A stretch of DNA of 64,000 bases from Chelativorans sp. J32 (lineage in GTDB: Bacteria; Pseudomonadota; Alphaproteobacteria; Rhizobiales; Rhizobiaceae): NCBI RefSeq assembly GCF_000518985.1, contig NZ_JAEQ01000004.1, forward strand, positions 133,782 through 197,781. Reading direction: 5' to 3'. The notes beneath the pieces are model-generated. The model saw only the letters and a program-made list of their open reading frames with translations, did no database searches and had not been told where the DNA came from. How positions within the stretch are numbered: position 1 is the stretch's first letter; the number at the start of each line of letters is the position of its first letter. Made by a program: the position numbers and the translations under genes. Positions 9,140 through 18,470 of this stretch are shown here, piece after piece.

Positions 9140-9724
9140 ATGTTGTTCAAGCGCAGGACAAGGGAACCGCTGCGGGACAGGCTGAGGACGATGGTCTGGC
9201 CTCGCCGCTCGTTCCGGCGATCGGCGGCTTACGTCGTGAAGCGCGCCCTGCGTTTGAGCGCAACGCCGCATGCAATCGCGATCGGCGTCGCCGCGGGTAT
9301 ATTCGCCTCCTTCACGCCTTTCATGGGATTTCATGTGATCCTCGCCGCAACGGCTGCGTGGCTGCTGCGCGGCAATGTGGTGGCCTCCGCGCTGGGCACC
9401 TTCGTCGGCAATCCGCTGACCTTCCCCTTCATCTGGGGGGCCACGCTCGGTCTCGGCAGATTCATCCTGCGTGGCGAGCATCCGGCGGGGATCGGACCGG
9501 AAGACATCGGCCACTTGTTGTGGCATCTGGAGTTTGAAAAGCTTTGGGAGCCGCTGCTGAAGCCGATGGCGGTTGGCGCGCTGCCGCTTGGCGCGTTAGC
9601 GGCGCTGATCGGTTACATCGTGACTCGGTGGGCGACGAATGCTTTTCGCGAGGAGCGGCGAAAGCGGCTGGCGGAACGGGCCCGCCGCCGGGCGGCAGAT
9701 GATGCGGGCGCAATGGCTTCATGA
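9140..9724 (+). CDS. DUF2062 membrane protein
   Basis: A 194-residue protein of the DUF2062 family, function unknown. After a basic N-terminus come hydrophobic segments, including [30 protein letters not shown] and [17 protein letters not shown]; the NPLTxP motif is typical of the family. A further membrane segment lies near residue 150 and the C-terminus is strongly basic. Its stop overlaps the acpS start by 4 bases (ATGA), tying it to the acpS-lepB-rnc-era-recO group. Confidence 0.85.
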   Translation: MLFKRRTREPLRDRLRTMVWPRRSFRRSAAYVVKRALRLSATPHAIAIGVAAGIFASFTPFMGFHVILAATAAWLLRGNVVASALGTFVGNPLTFPFIWGATLGLGRFILRGEHPAGIGPEDIGHLLWHLEFEKLWEPLLKPMAVGALPLGALAALIGYIVTRWATNAFREERRKRLAERARRRAADDAGAMAS

Positions 9725-10119
9725 TCATTGGTATTGGCAGCGATCTCATTGATATTCGTCGCGTCGAGAAGACGCTTGAGCGGCATGGCGAGCGCTTCAC
9801 CTATCGTGTTTTCACCGAGGTGGAGCGAGCCAAATCCGACCGGCGCCGCCAGCGCGCCGCATCATACGCAAAGCGCTTCGCGGCCAAGGAAGCTTGCGCC
9901 AAAGCACTCGGGACGGGGTTGGCACAGGGCGTGTTCTGGCGCGACATGGGCGTGGTGAATTTGCCGAGCGGCAAGCCGACCATGCATCTGACCGGCGGCG
10001 CTGCCGAGCGCCTCAATGCGATCACCCCCCCAGGCTATAGGCCTCTCGTCCATCTCACCATCACCGATGATTTCCCGCTTGCCCAGGCGTTCGTCATCAT
10101 TGAAGCCGTGCCTGAATAA
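9721..10119 (+). CDS. acpS: Holo-[acyl-carrier-protein] synthase
   Basis: Transfers 4'-phosphopantetheine from CoA to a serine of acyl carrier protein for fatty acid synthesis. At 132 residues it is a normal short AcpS. The Mg2+-binding signature [13 protein letters not shown] is at residues 4-16, and the second signature [15 protein letters not shown] starts near residue 55. It is translationally coupled to the DUF2062 gene. Confidence 0.95.
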   Translation: MIIGIGSDLIDIRRVEKTLERHGERFTYRVFTEVERAKSDRRRQRAASYAKRFAAKEACAKALGTGLAQGVFWRDMGVVNLPSGKPTMHLTGGAAERLNAITPPGYRPLVHLTITDDFPLAQAFVIIEAVPE

Positions 10120-10244
10120 ATGATGGTAGAGGCAGAACGGAAGAAGCTGCGAATGCCGCAGTCCCGCGCATTGCCGTGAGGGCTGCAAGCCGATAAGACG
10201 AAACGCGAAAGGGGTCGCGGGCACGCGACCGAACTGAGGACTAG

Positions 10245-10994
10245 ATGAGCGTGGCCCATAAATCTCATAAGAAATCCGGCGGACTGGCCGAGACCATCAG
10301 CGTCGTCGTCCAGGCGCTGCTGCTTGCCCTTGTGATCAGAACATTTCTTTTTCAGCCATTTTCGATACCCTCCGGTTCCATGCGCCCGACGCTGCTGGAA
10401 GGCGATTATCTGTTCGTGACCAAGTGGGCCTATGGCTATTCGCGCTATTCACTTCCTTTTTCTCCGCCGCTGTTTTCCGGCAGGATCTGGGGAGGAGAGC
10501 CGGAGCGCGGCGACGTCGTGGTTTTCAAGTATCCGCCGGACCCTTCGCTCGACTATATCAAGCGCGTGATCGGCCTTCCGGGCGACCATATCCAGATGCG
10601 CGAGGGGCAGCTTTACATCAATGGCACCGCCGTTCCGCGCGAGAAGATCGGGCAGATAGACAATGTGGATATCACGGAACTGGCGCGGCCGGTGGATATC
10701 TATCGCGAGACATTGCCCAATGGCGTTTCCTACGAGACGCTGGATCTTTCCCCCAATTCCGTCGGTGACAACACGCGAGAGTTCGTGGTTCCCGAGGGAC
10801 ATTATTTCATGATGGGGGATAACCGCGACAATTCCACAGACAGCCGCTTCTCGGTCGGCTACGTGCCGGCGGAGAATCTGGTCGGCCGGGCCAACATCAT
10901 CTTCTTTTCGATAGCCGGCGGCGCGAGCCCGCTGGAGATCTGGCGTTGGCCGTCTGAAATCCGACTGTCGCGCATGTTCAGCTGGGTCGACTGA
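10245..10994 (+). CDS. lepB: Signal peptidase I
   Basis: Membrane protease that removes signal peptides from exported proteins. The 249-residue product has one N-terminal membrane anchor (about residues 18-36). The catalytic Ser is S45 in IPSGSMRPT and the general-base Lys is K106 in YIKRVIGLPGD; the GDNRDNSTDSR box follows. GAGGA at 10235-10239 gives the ribosome binding site. A perfect 7-bp hairpin (GGTCGCG/CGCGACC, 10213-10230) lies just upstream of it. rnc starts 6 bases after the stop. Confidence 0.96.
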   Translation: MSVAHKSHKKSGGLAETISVVVQALLLALVIRTFLFQPFSIPSGSMRPTLLEGDYLFVTKWAYGYSRYSLPFSPPLFSGRIWGGEPERGDVVVFKYPPDPSLDYIKRVIGLPGDHIQMREGQLYINGTAVPREKIGQIDNVDITELARPVDIYRETLPNGVSYETLDLSPNSVGDNTREFVVPEGHYFMMGDNRDNSTDSRFSVGYVPAENLVGRANIIFFSIAGGASPLEIWRWPSEIRLSRMFSWVD

Positions 10995-11000
10995 TCGGCA

Positions 11001-11717
11001 ATGGCGCAGCGGCGTCTCAAAGGGCATGCGCTGGCGGAGGCGGTCGAGGAACGGATCGGACTTTCCTTCCGCGATACCGAGCTGCTTGAGCGCGCGCTCA
11101 CTCATTCGAGCGTGCGCGGGAAGGGCGGTGACTATCAGCGTCTGGAATTTCTGGGCGATCGGGTGTTGGGGCTTGCCGTCGCCGAGATGCTTTACGAAGC
11201 CTATCCGGATGCGCCTGAGGGTGAGCTTTCTTTGCGTCTCAATGCGCTGGTGAACGCGGAGACCTTGGCCGAAATCACCGAGGAATTGGGGCTCGATACG
11301 CTCATCCGGACCGGAAGCGACCTGAAGGCGCTTGCCATGCGCAAGCAGGTCAATCTGCGTGCCGACGTTCTGGAGGCACTGATCGCCGTTATCTACCTGC
11401 AGGACGGGCTGGAGGGCGCACGCCAGTTCATCCGGACTCATTGGACGGAGCGTTCCACGGCCGAGGGAGCGGCCCGCGCCGACGCCAAGACAGCCCTGCA
11501 GGAATGGGCTCATAGGGCTTCAGGCGCCACGCCGGAATATGTGATTGAAAGCCGCGAGGGGCCGGATCACGACCCGATTTTCACCGCGGTGGTGCGTATC
11601 GCGGGGTACAAGGAAGGGCGTGGTCGCGGCCGTTCCAAGCGCGAGGCGGAACAGGCAGCGGCGACTGAAGTTTTGATTCGCGAGGCCGTATGGACGCCGA
11701 TGGAAAGCTTGCCATGA
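11001..11717 (+). CDS. rnc: Ribonuclease III
   Basis: Double-strand-specific endoribonuclease for rRNA and mRNA processing. The 238 residues hold an RNase III domain with the signature QRLEFLGDRVLGL (metal ligands E49 and D53, then E125 in ADVLEALIAVIYL) and a C-terminal dsRBD (about 160-230) ending KREAEQAAATEVL. The usual GA after the last Glu region reads AV here, a conservative change. Its stop overlaps the ATG of era. Confidence 0.95.
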   Translation: MAQRRLKGHALAEAVEERIGLSFRDTELLERALTHSSVRGKGGDYQRLEFLGDRVLGLAVAEMLYEAYPDAPEGELSLRLNALVNAETLAEITEELGLDTLIRTGSDLKALAMRKQVNLRADVLEALIAVIYLQDGLEGARQFIRTHWTERSTAEGAARADAKTALQEWAHRASGATPEYVIESREGPDHDPIFTAVVRIAGYKEGRGRGRSKREAEQAAATEVLIREAVWTPMESLP

Positions 11718-12631
11718 CCGGAACCGGAGAGCCTTCGCCGGGGACACGGTCCGGGTTTGTCGCGCTGATCGGGGCGCCGAATGCCGGAAAATCAACGTTG
11801 CTCAACCAGTTGGTGGGCGCGAAAGTCTCCATAGTCACGCACAAGGTGCAAACCACGCGCGCGCTGATCCGTGGCATCGCGACCCATAACAAGACGCAGA
11901 TCGTGTTCGTGGATACGCCCGGCATTTTCAAGCCAAAACGGCGGCTTGATCGCGCCATGGTGACGACCGCCTGGGGCGGAGCCAAGGATGCGGATATCGT
12001 GGCTTTTCTCATCGATGCGGAACGGGGGATCAAGGGAGATGCCGAAACGATCCTCGACAGCCTTGCGGACGTACGACAGCCAAAGATCCTGATCCTCAAC
12101 AAGATCGATCGCATCAAGCGCGACAAGCTGCTTGTCCTTGCGGCGGAGGCGAATGAGCGCGCCCCCTTCGACAGAACCTTCATGGTCTCTGCGCTGACCG
12201 GGGACGGTTGCAAAGACCTGCTCGACTATCTGGCCGAGACGCTGCCGGAAGGCCCCTGGTACTACCCGGAGGACCAGATTTCCGATCTGCCCATGCGTCA
12301 GCTTGCGGCCGAGATCACCCGCGAGAAGATTTATCTTCGGCTTCACCAGGAACTTCCCTATTCCGCCCACGTGGAAACGGAAAAATGGGAGGAGCGGAAG
12401 GACCGCTCGGTGCGTATCGAGCAGGTTATCTATGTGGAGCGCGAAAGCCAGAAGAAGATCGTGCTCGGCCATAAGGGATCGACGATACGCGAGATCGGCC
12501 AGTCTGCGCGCGAAGAGCTTTCACAAATCCTCGAACAGAAGGTCCACCTCTTCCTGTTCGTAAAGGTGCGCGAGAATTGGAGCAACGATCCCGAGCGCTA
12601 TCGCGAGATCGGGCTTGAATTCCCCGGTTGA
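11714..12631 (+). CDS. era: GTPase Era
   Basis: GTPase that binds the 3' end of 16S rRNA during small-subunit maturation. From the chosen ATG the protein has 305 residues. G1 is GAPNAGKS at 20-27, G3 DTPGIF, G4 NKIDR, and the C-terminal KH domain contains KKIVLGHKGSTIREIG. I chose the ATG at 11714 because it overlaps the rnc stop as ATGA; an upstream ATG at 11690 would add eight residues. Confidence 0.95.
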   Translation: MTGTGEPSPGTRSGFVALIGAPNAGKSTLLNQLVGAKVSIVTHKVQTTRALIRGIATHNKTQIVFVDTPGIFKPKRRLDRAMVTTAWGGAKDADIVAFLIDAERGIKGDAETILDSLADVRQPKILILNKIDRIKRDKLLVLAAEANERAPFDRTFMVSALTGDGCKDLLDYLAETLPEGPWYYPEDQISDLPMRQLAAEITREKIYLRLHQELPYSAHVETEKWEERKDRSVRIEQVIYVERESQKKIVLGHKGSTIREIGQSAREELSQILEQKVHLFLFVKVRENWSNDPERYREIGLEFPG

Positions 12632-12649
12632 GGGGAAGAGAACCGTGCC

Positions 12650-13408
12650 ATGGAATGGCTCGACGAAGGCATTGTCCTCGGTACCCGGCGGCATGGAGAG
12701 ACCAGCGTTATCCTGGAAACGATGACGGCCGGCCACGGCCGGCACCTTGGCATGGTCAGGGGCGGTCGATCAAAGCGTATGCAGCCGGTGCTGCAGCCGG
12801 GGAATCGCGTCGGCCTTACCTGGCGCGCAAGGCTGGACGAGCATCTGGGCACGTTCCAAGTGGAGCCGTTGGAGCTCAATGCCGCCCGGCTCATCAATTC
12901 TGCCGTCGCCGTCTATGGCATCCAGACGCTCGGCGCGCATTTGCGCCTCTTGCCGGAGCGGGATCCGCATCCCGGCCTCTTCGAAGCGCTTGGGGTGATT
13001 GCTGCGCATCTGGATGATCCTGCCGCGGCAGGGATGCTGGTCGCCCGCTTCGAACTGGCCGTGCTGGAGGAATTGGGTTTCGGGCTCGACCTTTCCCGCT
13101 GCGCCCTTACGGGCAGCCGGGAAAATCTCGCTTACGTATCGCCGAAGACGGGGAGGGCCGTCACCCGCGAAGCGGGTGCACCCTGGGCGGACAAGCTGCT
13201 CCCGTTGCCGACCTTCCTGAATGCCGGCGAGGGTCTCTGCGACAGGAAAGCGCTTTTGCAGGCCTTCGCGCTCACGGGCTTCTTCTTCACGCGTCACGTC
13301 TACGAGCCGCGCGGACTGACCGAGCCCGAAGCGCGAGCGGGATTTCTGGCGGCTTTGATGCGGTGCCTCCCGAGCGGGGAAGGAGCTACCCGCGTATCTG
13401 CAAGCTGA
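12650..13408 (+). CDS. recO: DNA repair protein RecO
   Basis: Recombination mediator that works with RecR to load RecA on SSB-coated DNA. The 252-residue protein has the N-terminal OB fold ([24 protein letters not shown], shown in part) and the helical C-terminal half. No zinc-cysteine cluster is visible. It is the last gene of the run that starts at rpoZ or acpS, 18 bases after era. Confidence 0.93.
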   Translation: MEWLDEGIVLGTRRHGETSVILETMTAGHGRHLGMVRGGRSKRMQPVLQPGNRVGLTWRARLDEHLGTFQVEPLELNAARLINSAVAVYGIQTLGAHLRLLPERDPHPGLFEALGVIAAHLDDPAAAGMLVARFELAVLEELGFGLDLSRCALTGSRENLAYVSPKTGRAVTREAGAPWADKLLPLPTFLNAGEGLCDRKALLQAFALTGFFFTRHVYEPRGLTEPEARAGFLAALMRCLPSGEGATRVSAS

Positions 13409-13418
13409 AATTCCAAAA

Positions 13419-13445
13419 AAGGCGGGGCCCAAAAGGCCCCGCCTT
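13419..13445 (-). terminator. Intrinsic terminator of phoX, also behind recO
   Basis: An 11-bp stem (AAGGCGGGGCC/GGCCCCGCCTT) with a short A-rich loop. The six A residues at 13415-13420 become a T run on the minus strand, so this reads as the phoX terminator. It may also stop recO transcripts arriving from the other side. Confidence 0.85.
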
Positions 13446-13464
13446 ACGGTATATCGCTGATCGC

Positions 13465-15438
13465 TCAAGCCGCGATTTTGCCGCCGCCCTGCTTGGTCAC
13501 GACCACCACCGCGGGACGAACCGGCAGGTTGTCGTCGAAGTCGGGCCAGCGGGTGGCCGGTTGCTCGAAGGTGGCGAGACCTTCGTCGCCCGGATGCTGG
13601 ACGGCCAGGAACAGGGTCTCCCCATCCGGTGTGAAGTAGGGACCGCACATTTCGGCACCCACCGGCACGCGGAAGAAGAGTTTTGAGGTTCCGCGCGCAT
13701 CCCCGTCGGTATCAACGGCCCACAGGCCATCAGTGCGGCCGGTGGCCTTCTGGTTGTTGCCGTCGGTCGAGACCCAAAGGCGTCCATCTGCGTCGATGGC
13801 ACAATTGTCCGGCATGCCGAACCACCCGTTGCGGGTCGTATCCGGCGAGAAGCTCGCTCCCACTTCGGCGAGCGAGGGATCGCCGCATTTGAGCAGCACT
13901 TCCCAGGTCGATTTGGTGGACGCGAAATCACCGTCCGTTTCGGTGATCTCGATGATATGGCCGAAAGCATTATCCGCGCGCGGGTTGGCGGCATCCACCT
14001 GGTCCGCCCCGCGCCGGGTGTTGTTGGTCAGCATCACGTAGACCTTGCCGGTCTTCGGATTGGGCTGCACGTCTTCCGGGCGGTCCATTTTGGTGGCGCC
14101 GAGCATGTCGGCAGCGCGGCGCGTCTCGATGAGAACGTCCGCCTGGCTTTCGAAACCGTTCTCAGCCGTGAGCGGGCCTTCCCCATGGATGAGCGGCAGC
14201 CACTCCATAGTGCCGTCCTCATCGAAGCGGGCGACATAAAGCGTGCCTTCGTCGAGGAGGTCCATATTTGCGGCGCGGTCCTGCTCGTTAAAGGTGCCGG
14301 CCGTCACGAATTTGTAGACATAGTCGAAGCGCTCGTCATCACCGCAATAGGCGACCACGCGGCCGTCCTTGTTCACGATGCTCTCTGCCCCTTCGTGCTT
14401 CACGCGGCCGAGCGCGGTGCGCTTCTTGGGCACCGAGTTCGGGTCGAGGGGATCGACCTCGACCACCCAGCCGAAGCGGTTGGGTTCGTTCGGCTCCCTG
14501 GAGACGTCGAAACGGTCGTGGAAGGTGCCCCAGGCATATTCGGCGGCGGGGACGCCGATGCGCTTGTAGTTTTCGGCCTCGCGATGGCCTTCCGGAAGCT
14601 CGCCGGAGAAATACCCGTGGAAATTCTCCTCGGCCATGAGATAGGTGCCCCAGGGCGTGACGCCGCCGGCGCAATTGTTGATGGTGCCAAGCACCTTCGT
14701 TCCCGTGGGATCGGCATTGGTCTTCACACGGTCATGACCGGCAACCGGCCCGGAGAGCTGCATTTCCGTGTCGGCGGTGATGCGGCGGTTATACCGGCTG
14801 TCGAGCACCGGCTGCCAGCGGCCATCAACCTTGCGGATCTCGATGACCGTGCCGCCATGTGCCGCCATCTCGATATCCACCAGCTCCCTGGTGTATTCGC
14901 CGAGCTTGACATCGTCGCCTTCCACCTTTGCGAAGCCGGGGAACATCAGCTCGGCATTGGTGTATTCGTGATTGACGACGAGAATCCCGCGGTCATTGGC
15001 GCCTTCAAGCGGGATGAAGCCCACATAGTCATTGTTGTAGCCGAACTGCTTGGCTTGGGCTTCCGCGGTCTGGTTGGCGGGGTCGAACTCCGGCGCGTCG
15101 GCGAAAACCTTGTCTCCCCACCGCAGGAAAACCTGTGCGTCGTATCCGTCGGCCACGTGATGCGTCTCGTCGACGCCGGCCTCCACCTCGGTGAAGTTGA
15201 ACTGCGAGGCGGTGCCTTGCGCCTTCGCTTCTTTCGCGGCGAGCAGTGCCATCGGGCTCACCGTGGCGCCGATGGCGGCAACCGCCAAGGAACCACCAAG
15301 GAAACCTCTGCGCGAATAGCGGCGATGGATGATATCGCCCATGGTGGGATTGGCGCTCGGGTTGCGGCCGATGTCCTCGCGCTCCTCGCGGATTTCGCTA
15401 AGCGTTTTGATCGCTTTCGGATCGACGTTCTTGTTCAT
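13465..15438 (-). CDS. phoX: PhoX-family alkaline phosphatase, Tat-exported (DUF839)
   Basis: Predicted periplasmic Ca2+-dependent phosphatase that frees phosphate from organic esters. The 657-residue protein has a twin-arginine signal: SRRGFLGG at residues 42-49 followed by SLAVAAIGATVSPMALLAA. The remainder matches the DUF839/PhoX beta-propeller family (YNNDYVGFIPL, ILVVNHEYTN, FHDRFDVSREPNEPNRFGW). AGGAGG lies 6-7 bases before the ATG. A candidate Pho box lies upstream at 15490-15507, fitting PhoB control. Substrate range is inferred from the family. Confidence 0.88.
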   Translation of the reverse strand: MNKNVDPKAIKTLSEIREEREDIGRNPSANPTMGDIIHRRYSRRGFLGGSLAVAAIGATVSPMALLAAKEAKAQGTASQFNFTEVEAGVDETHHVADGYDAQVFLRWGDKVFADAPEFDPANQTAEAQAKQFGYNNDYVGFIPLEGANDRGILVVNHEYTNAELMFPGFAKVEGDDVKLGEYTRELVDIEMAAHGGTVIEIRKVDGRWQPVLDSRYNRRITADTEMQLSGPVAGHDRVKTNADPTGTKVLGTINNCAGGVTPWGTYLMAEENFHGYFSGELPEGHREAENYKRIGVPAAEYAWGTFHDRFDVSREPNEPNRFGWVVEVDPLDPNSVPKKRTALGRVKHEGAESIVNKDGRVVAYCGDDERFDYVYKFVTAGTFNEQDRAANMDLLDEGTLYVARFDEDGTMEWLPLIHGEGPLTAENGFESQADVLIETRRAADMLGATKMDRPEDVQPNPKTGKVYVMLTNNTRRGADQVDAANPRADNAFGHIIEITETDGDFASTKSTWEVLLKCGDPSLAEVGASFSPDTTRNGWFGMPDNCAIDADGRLWVSTDGNNQKATGRTDGLWAVDTDGDARGTSKLFFRVPVGAEMCGPYFTPDGETLFLAVQHPGDEGLATFEQPATRWPDFDDNLPVRPAVVVVTKQGGGKIAA

Positions 15439-15489
15439 TGCCTGCCTCCTGGTGGGTGGAAATGTCCAAGAGGGCTAAAGCAAACCGAT

Positions 15490-15507
15490 GTTGCAGGCGC
15501 ATGACAG
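15490..15507 (-). promoter_or_regulatory. Candidate Pho box upstream of phoX
   Basis: On the minus strand the site reads CTGTCAT-GCGC-CTGCAAC. The first half matches the PhoB half-site CTGTCAT in all seven positions; the second, at the correct 11-base period, matches 4 of 7. It lies about 52 bases upstream of the phoX start. The call rests on the perfect half-site, the spacing and the phosphatase gene it precedes. Confidence 0.6.
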
Positions 15508-15527
15508 AAATTTGTCGATGCTTCCGT

Positions 15528-16766
15528 TTACTCCGCCGGCGCCAGTGCCGGCCGTTCCACCGGTTTCTCCTGAATCGGCCAGTGAACGACGGCGGCGAAG
15601 ATGCCGAGCGCTACTCCCAGCCACCAGACCGGGTCATAGGAACCGAATTGGTCGTAGAGATAGCCGCCGAGCCACACTCCGAGAAATGAGCCGATCTGAT
15701 GCGAGAAAAAGACGATGCCGCCCAGCATGCCGAGATAGCGCGTGCCGAACATGACGGCCACGAGACCGTTGGTCGGCGGCACGGTCGAGAGCCAGAGCAG
15801 GCCCATGATAATGGCGAAGACGATGACCGTGGTCGGGGTCTGCGGGATCAGCAGGAAGGCAGTCACAAGCACCGAGCGCGCAAGGTAGATAAGCGCAAGG
15901 AAGGCTGGCTTCGGGTAGCGTTGGCCGATGACGCCGGAGGCGAGGGAACCGATCACATTGAAGAAGCCGATAAGGGCCAGTGCGATCACCGCATAGCTGG
16001 CGTCAATGCCGATATCCCCCAGATAGGCTGGAAAATGCGCGGTGATGAAGGCGACCTGGAAGCCGCAGACGAAGAAGCCAGAGGTAAGGAGGAGAAAGCC
16101 GCGATGGGCGAATGCTTCCCGCAGGGCGGCGCCGAAGCTTTGCTCGAACTCTGCTTGCCGGACCGAGCCGCTCGCGGAATTCCCGGTAAGCGGGATCGCG
16201 AGCAGAGGAACGAGAAGCATGGCTATGCCCATATAGACAAGCGTATCGGACCAGCCAAAAGCATCGATCATGCCCTGGCTGATAGGCGCAAAGAGGAACA
16301 TGCCGGCCGAACCGGCCGCGGTGCCGATGCCGAAAACCATGCTGCGCCTTTCCGCCGGCACATTCCGTGCGAAGGCGGAAAGCACGATGCCGAAGGAACC
16401 TGCGGCCACGCCGAGGCCGACCAGCACGCCGCCGCCGATATAGAGCATGGTCGGGCTATCGGCGCTTGCCATCAGGAGCAGGCCGAGGGCATAGAGGCCG
16501 CCCGACATCGCCAGCACGCGCCAGGTGCCGAATCGGTCGGCGATAGCGCCGAAGATCGGCTGGCCGAATCCCCAGAGCAGGTTTTGGATCGCCATCGCAA
16601 GGCCGAATGTCGTGCGGTCCCACCCCTTCTCCGCAAGCATCGGAAGCTGGAAAAAGCCCATGGCCGATCGCGGGCCGAAGGTAAGCGCGGCGATAAGGCA
16701 ACCGCATATGACGATCAGCCAGGGAAAGGATGCGGAAGCGGAGCGCTGCGAAACGGAGCCGGCCAT
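15528..16766 (-). CDS. MFS transporter, monocarboxylate/OFA-like
   Basis: A 412-residue protein with about 12 hydrophobic segments, so a full-length major facilitator. The intracellular loop 2-3 reads GAIADRFGTWRVL, a recognisable variant of MFS motif A. The pattern GFFQLPMLAEKGWDRTTFGLA and QNLLWGFGQPIFG resembles oxalate/formate and monocarboxylate carriers; the substrate cannot be read from the sequence. It is followed on the same strand by phoX 89 bases later. Confidence 0.8.
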   Translation of the reverse strand: MAGSVSQRSASASFPWLIVICGCLIAALTFGPRSAMGFFQLPMLAEKGWDRTTFGLAMAIQNLLWGFGQPIFGAIADRFGTWRVLAMSGGLYALGLLLMASADSPTMLYIGGGVLVGLGVAAGSFGIVLSAFARNVPAERRSMVFGIGTAAGSAGMFLFAPISQGMIDAFGWSDTLVYMGIAMLLVPLLAIPLTGNSASGSVRQAEFEQSFGAALREAFAHRGFLLLTSGFFVCGFQVAFITAHFPAYLGDIGIDASYAVIALALIGFFNVIGSLASGVIGQRYPKPAFLALIYLARSVLVTAFLLIPQTPTTVIVFAIIMGLLWLSTVPPTNGLVAVMFGTRYLGMLGGIVFFSHQIGSFLGVWLGGYLYDQFGSYDPVWWLGVALGIFAAVVHWPIQEKPVERPALAPAE

Positions 16767-16889
16767 GACGATTGCCCTTTAAATCTCAGCTTAAGCCTTA
16801 TCCGAAGCCATCCTTTATTCAAATGAATTGGCAAAGGAGAAGCATTCAATAGTTTTGATGGATCATCCCGCGGTCTTCCGACCTTGCTG

Positions 16890-17780
16890 TCAGACCTTCG
16901 CCCGGCCTTGGCTTATCTGTGTGCTCTGGCCTGCTGCATCCGCAGGCGTGACGTAAATCTGCCGCTGCGGGAAAGGTATGGAAATGCCATGGGCGTCAAA
17001 GGCTTCCTTCGCCGCCTTGCGAAGATCGAGGCTCGCCTGCCAGTAATCGCCGGTTGACGTCCAATAGCGCAGCGTTACCAGCACAGCACTGTCGCCGAGG
17101 GCACCCACGAACGTCTCCGGCGCGGGAGCGGCCAGCACGCGGTTATCAGCCGTTGCAAGGTTCATCAGCAGCTTCTGGGCAAGGTCTATGTCGTCGTCGT
17201 AGCCTATGCCGATCGCGATATCGTTGCGCCGAACCGCGTTGCGCGAGTAGTTCGTGACGGGCTTGTTCCACAGTTCGCTGTTTGGAGCCATGACATAGAC
17301 ACCATCGGCAGCCTTGAGTTCGGTCGCGAACAGGCCGATCTCCTCCACGGTTCCCGCGATACCGCCGGCGTCGATATATTCTCCGACCCGGAAGGGCTTG
17401 AGGACCAGCAGCATGATCCCGGCGGCTATGTTCTGAAGCGTGCCCTGAAGGGCAAGGCCGATCGCGAGACCCGCCGCACCGAGCGCGGCGATGATGCTTG
17501 CAGTCTGCACACCGAACTGGGCGAGCACCGTCACGCCAACCAGGATCAGAATGGCATAGCGCACGATCTTGGAGAGGAAGCGGCTTAGGGTTTCATCAAT
17601 GCCGGGCAGGCGGCCAAGAGCAGCGCGTGTCCATCCCTCGAACAGGCGAGCTGCAAAGATGCCGATCACGATCAGCAATAGCGCGCCGAGGGCGGAGAAT
17701 GCATAGGAAATTGCAAGTGCACTCAGGTCGCGCCAGAGCGCTTCAGCCGTGGTTATCATTTCGGCGGGATCGAGTTCCAT
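16890..17780 (-). CDS. mscS: Small-conductance mechanosensitive channel, MscS family
   Basis: Inner-membrane channel that releases solutes on hypo-osmotic shock. The 296-residue length matches E. coli MscS. Three hydrophobic segments are followed by the pore-lining helix region AALGAAGLAIGLALQGTLQN and the GIMLLVLKPFRVGEYI hinge; a cytoplasmic beta/alpha-beta domain follows and ends near FPQRQIYV. Upstream to the divergent GNAT gene are about 225 bases with no gene. Confidence 0.92.
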   Translation of the reverse strand: MELDPAEMITTAEALWRDLSALAISYAFSALGALLLIVIGIFAARLFEGWTRAALGRLPGIDETLSRFLSKIVRYAILILVGVTVLAQFGVQTASIIAALGAAGLAIGLALQGTLQNIAAGIMLLVLKPFRVGEYIDAGGIAGTVEEIGLFATELKAADGVYVMAPNSELWNKPVTNYSRNAVRRNDIAIGIGYDDDIDLAQKLLMNLATADNRVLAAPAPETFVGALGDSAVLVTLRYWTSTGDYWQASLDLRKAAKEAFDAHGISIPFPQRQIYVTPADAAGQSTQISQGRAKV

Positions 17781-18005
17781 AGAGACTGCCTCATTTTGAA
17801 CTTGTCATAAGCAAGGGACAAATGGCGCCCAATGTAAACCTCCGATCGCCATGACCGATCCCGGCCTCCCGACGAAGGGACCTGTCATCCGGTGGCCGCA
17901 AGTCGCGCGGAAGCACGCCGTTGCGGACAATCTCTTTTTCCCACTGGAAGTGTCTGAAGGTGGTGCTATGACTGGCAACCCTGGTTCGAGGTGATCCGCA
18001 CACCC

Positions 18006-18470
18006 ATGCACGCCGACATTCGTCCGGCTCGCGCTTCCGATATCGATACGCTCGTTTCGATCGAGAACAGCGTTTTCGAATCGGACCGCCTTAACCGCCG
18101 TGCTTTTCGCAACCATATAGGAAGCGGCACGACTTCTCTCCTGGTCGCTGAAAGGGACGGCGTGGTGCTTGGATACGCGCTTGTTTTCTACCGACGAGGC
18201 GTGAAGATCGCCCGGCTCTATTCAATTGCTGTGGCCAGCAGCGAGGCTTCTGCCGGTATTGGCCGTGGCTTGCTCGCTGCTGCAGAGGCGACGGTGCGAG
18301 CCAATGGCCGCTCTATACTTCGTCTGGAAGTGCGCGAGGACAATCTGCGCGCTCTGGAGCTTTACAAGCGCGCCGGCTACCGCCCGATCGGGCGGCGCGA
18401 AAACTACTACGAGGACGGCGCGCCGGCGCTGCGGCTCGAAAAGGATTTAGGAGGCTCCACGGAGCAATGA
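18006..18470 (+). CDS. GNAT-family N-acetyltransferase
   Basis: A 154-residue single GNAT domain. The acetyl-CoA pyrophosphate loop is visible as SAGIGRGLL within IAVASSEASAGIGRGLLAAA (about residues 75-95), followed by LRLEVREDNLRALELYKRAGY, the RimI-like beta-5/alpha-4 region. Substrate unknown. Either the ATG at 18006 or a GTG at 17991 may be used; GAGG at 17988 favours the ATG, although spacing is long. The stop overlaps the next gene by 4 bases (ATGA), so the two proteins are probably made together. Confidence 0.83.
   Translation: MHADIRPARASDIDTLVSIENSVFESDRLNRRAFRNHIGSGTTSLLVAERDGVVLGYALVFYRRGVKIARLYSIAVASSEASAGIGRGLLAAAEATVRANGRSILRLEVREDNLRALELYKRAGYRPIGRRENYYEDGAPALRLEKDLGGSTEQ

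Noticed and set aside
13957-15504. Long open frame (about 515 codons) on the plus strand opposite phoX
   Set aside because: PhoX is clear on the minus strand with signal peptide and family motifs; GC-rich codon bias produces long antisense frames. The plus frame has no recognisable domain.
15699-16826. Plus-strand frame opposite the MFS gene
   Set aside because: Very charged, repetitive translation caused by hydrophobic codons read backwards; no start signal or homology pattern.
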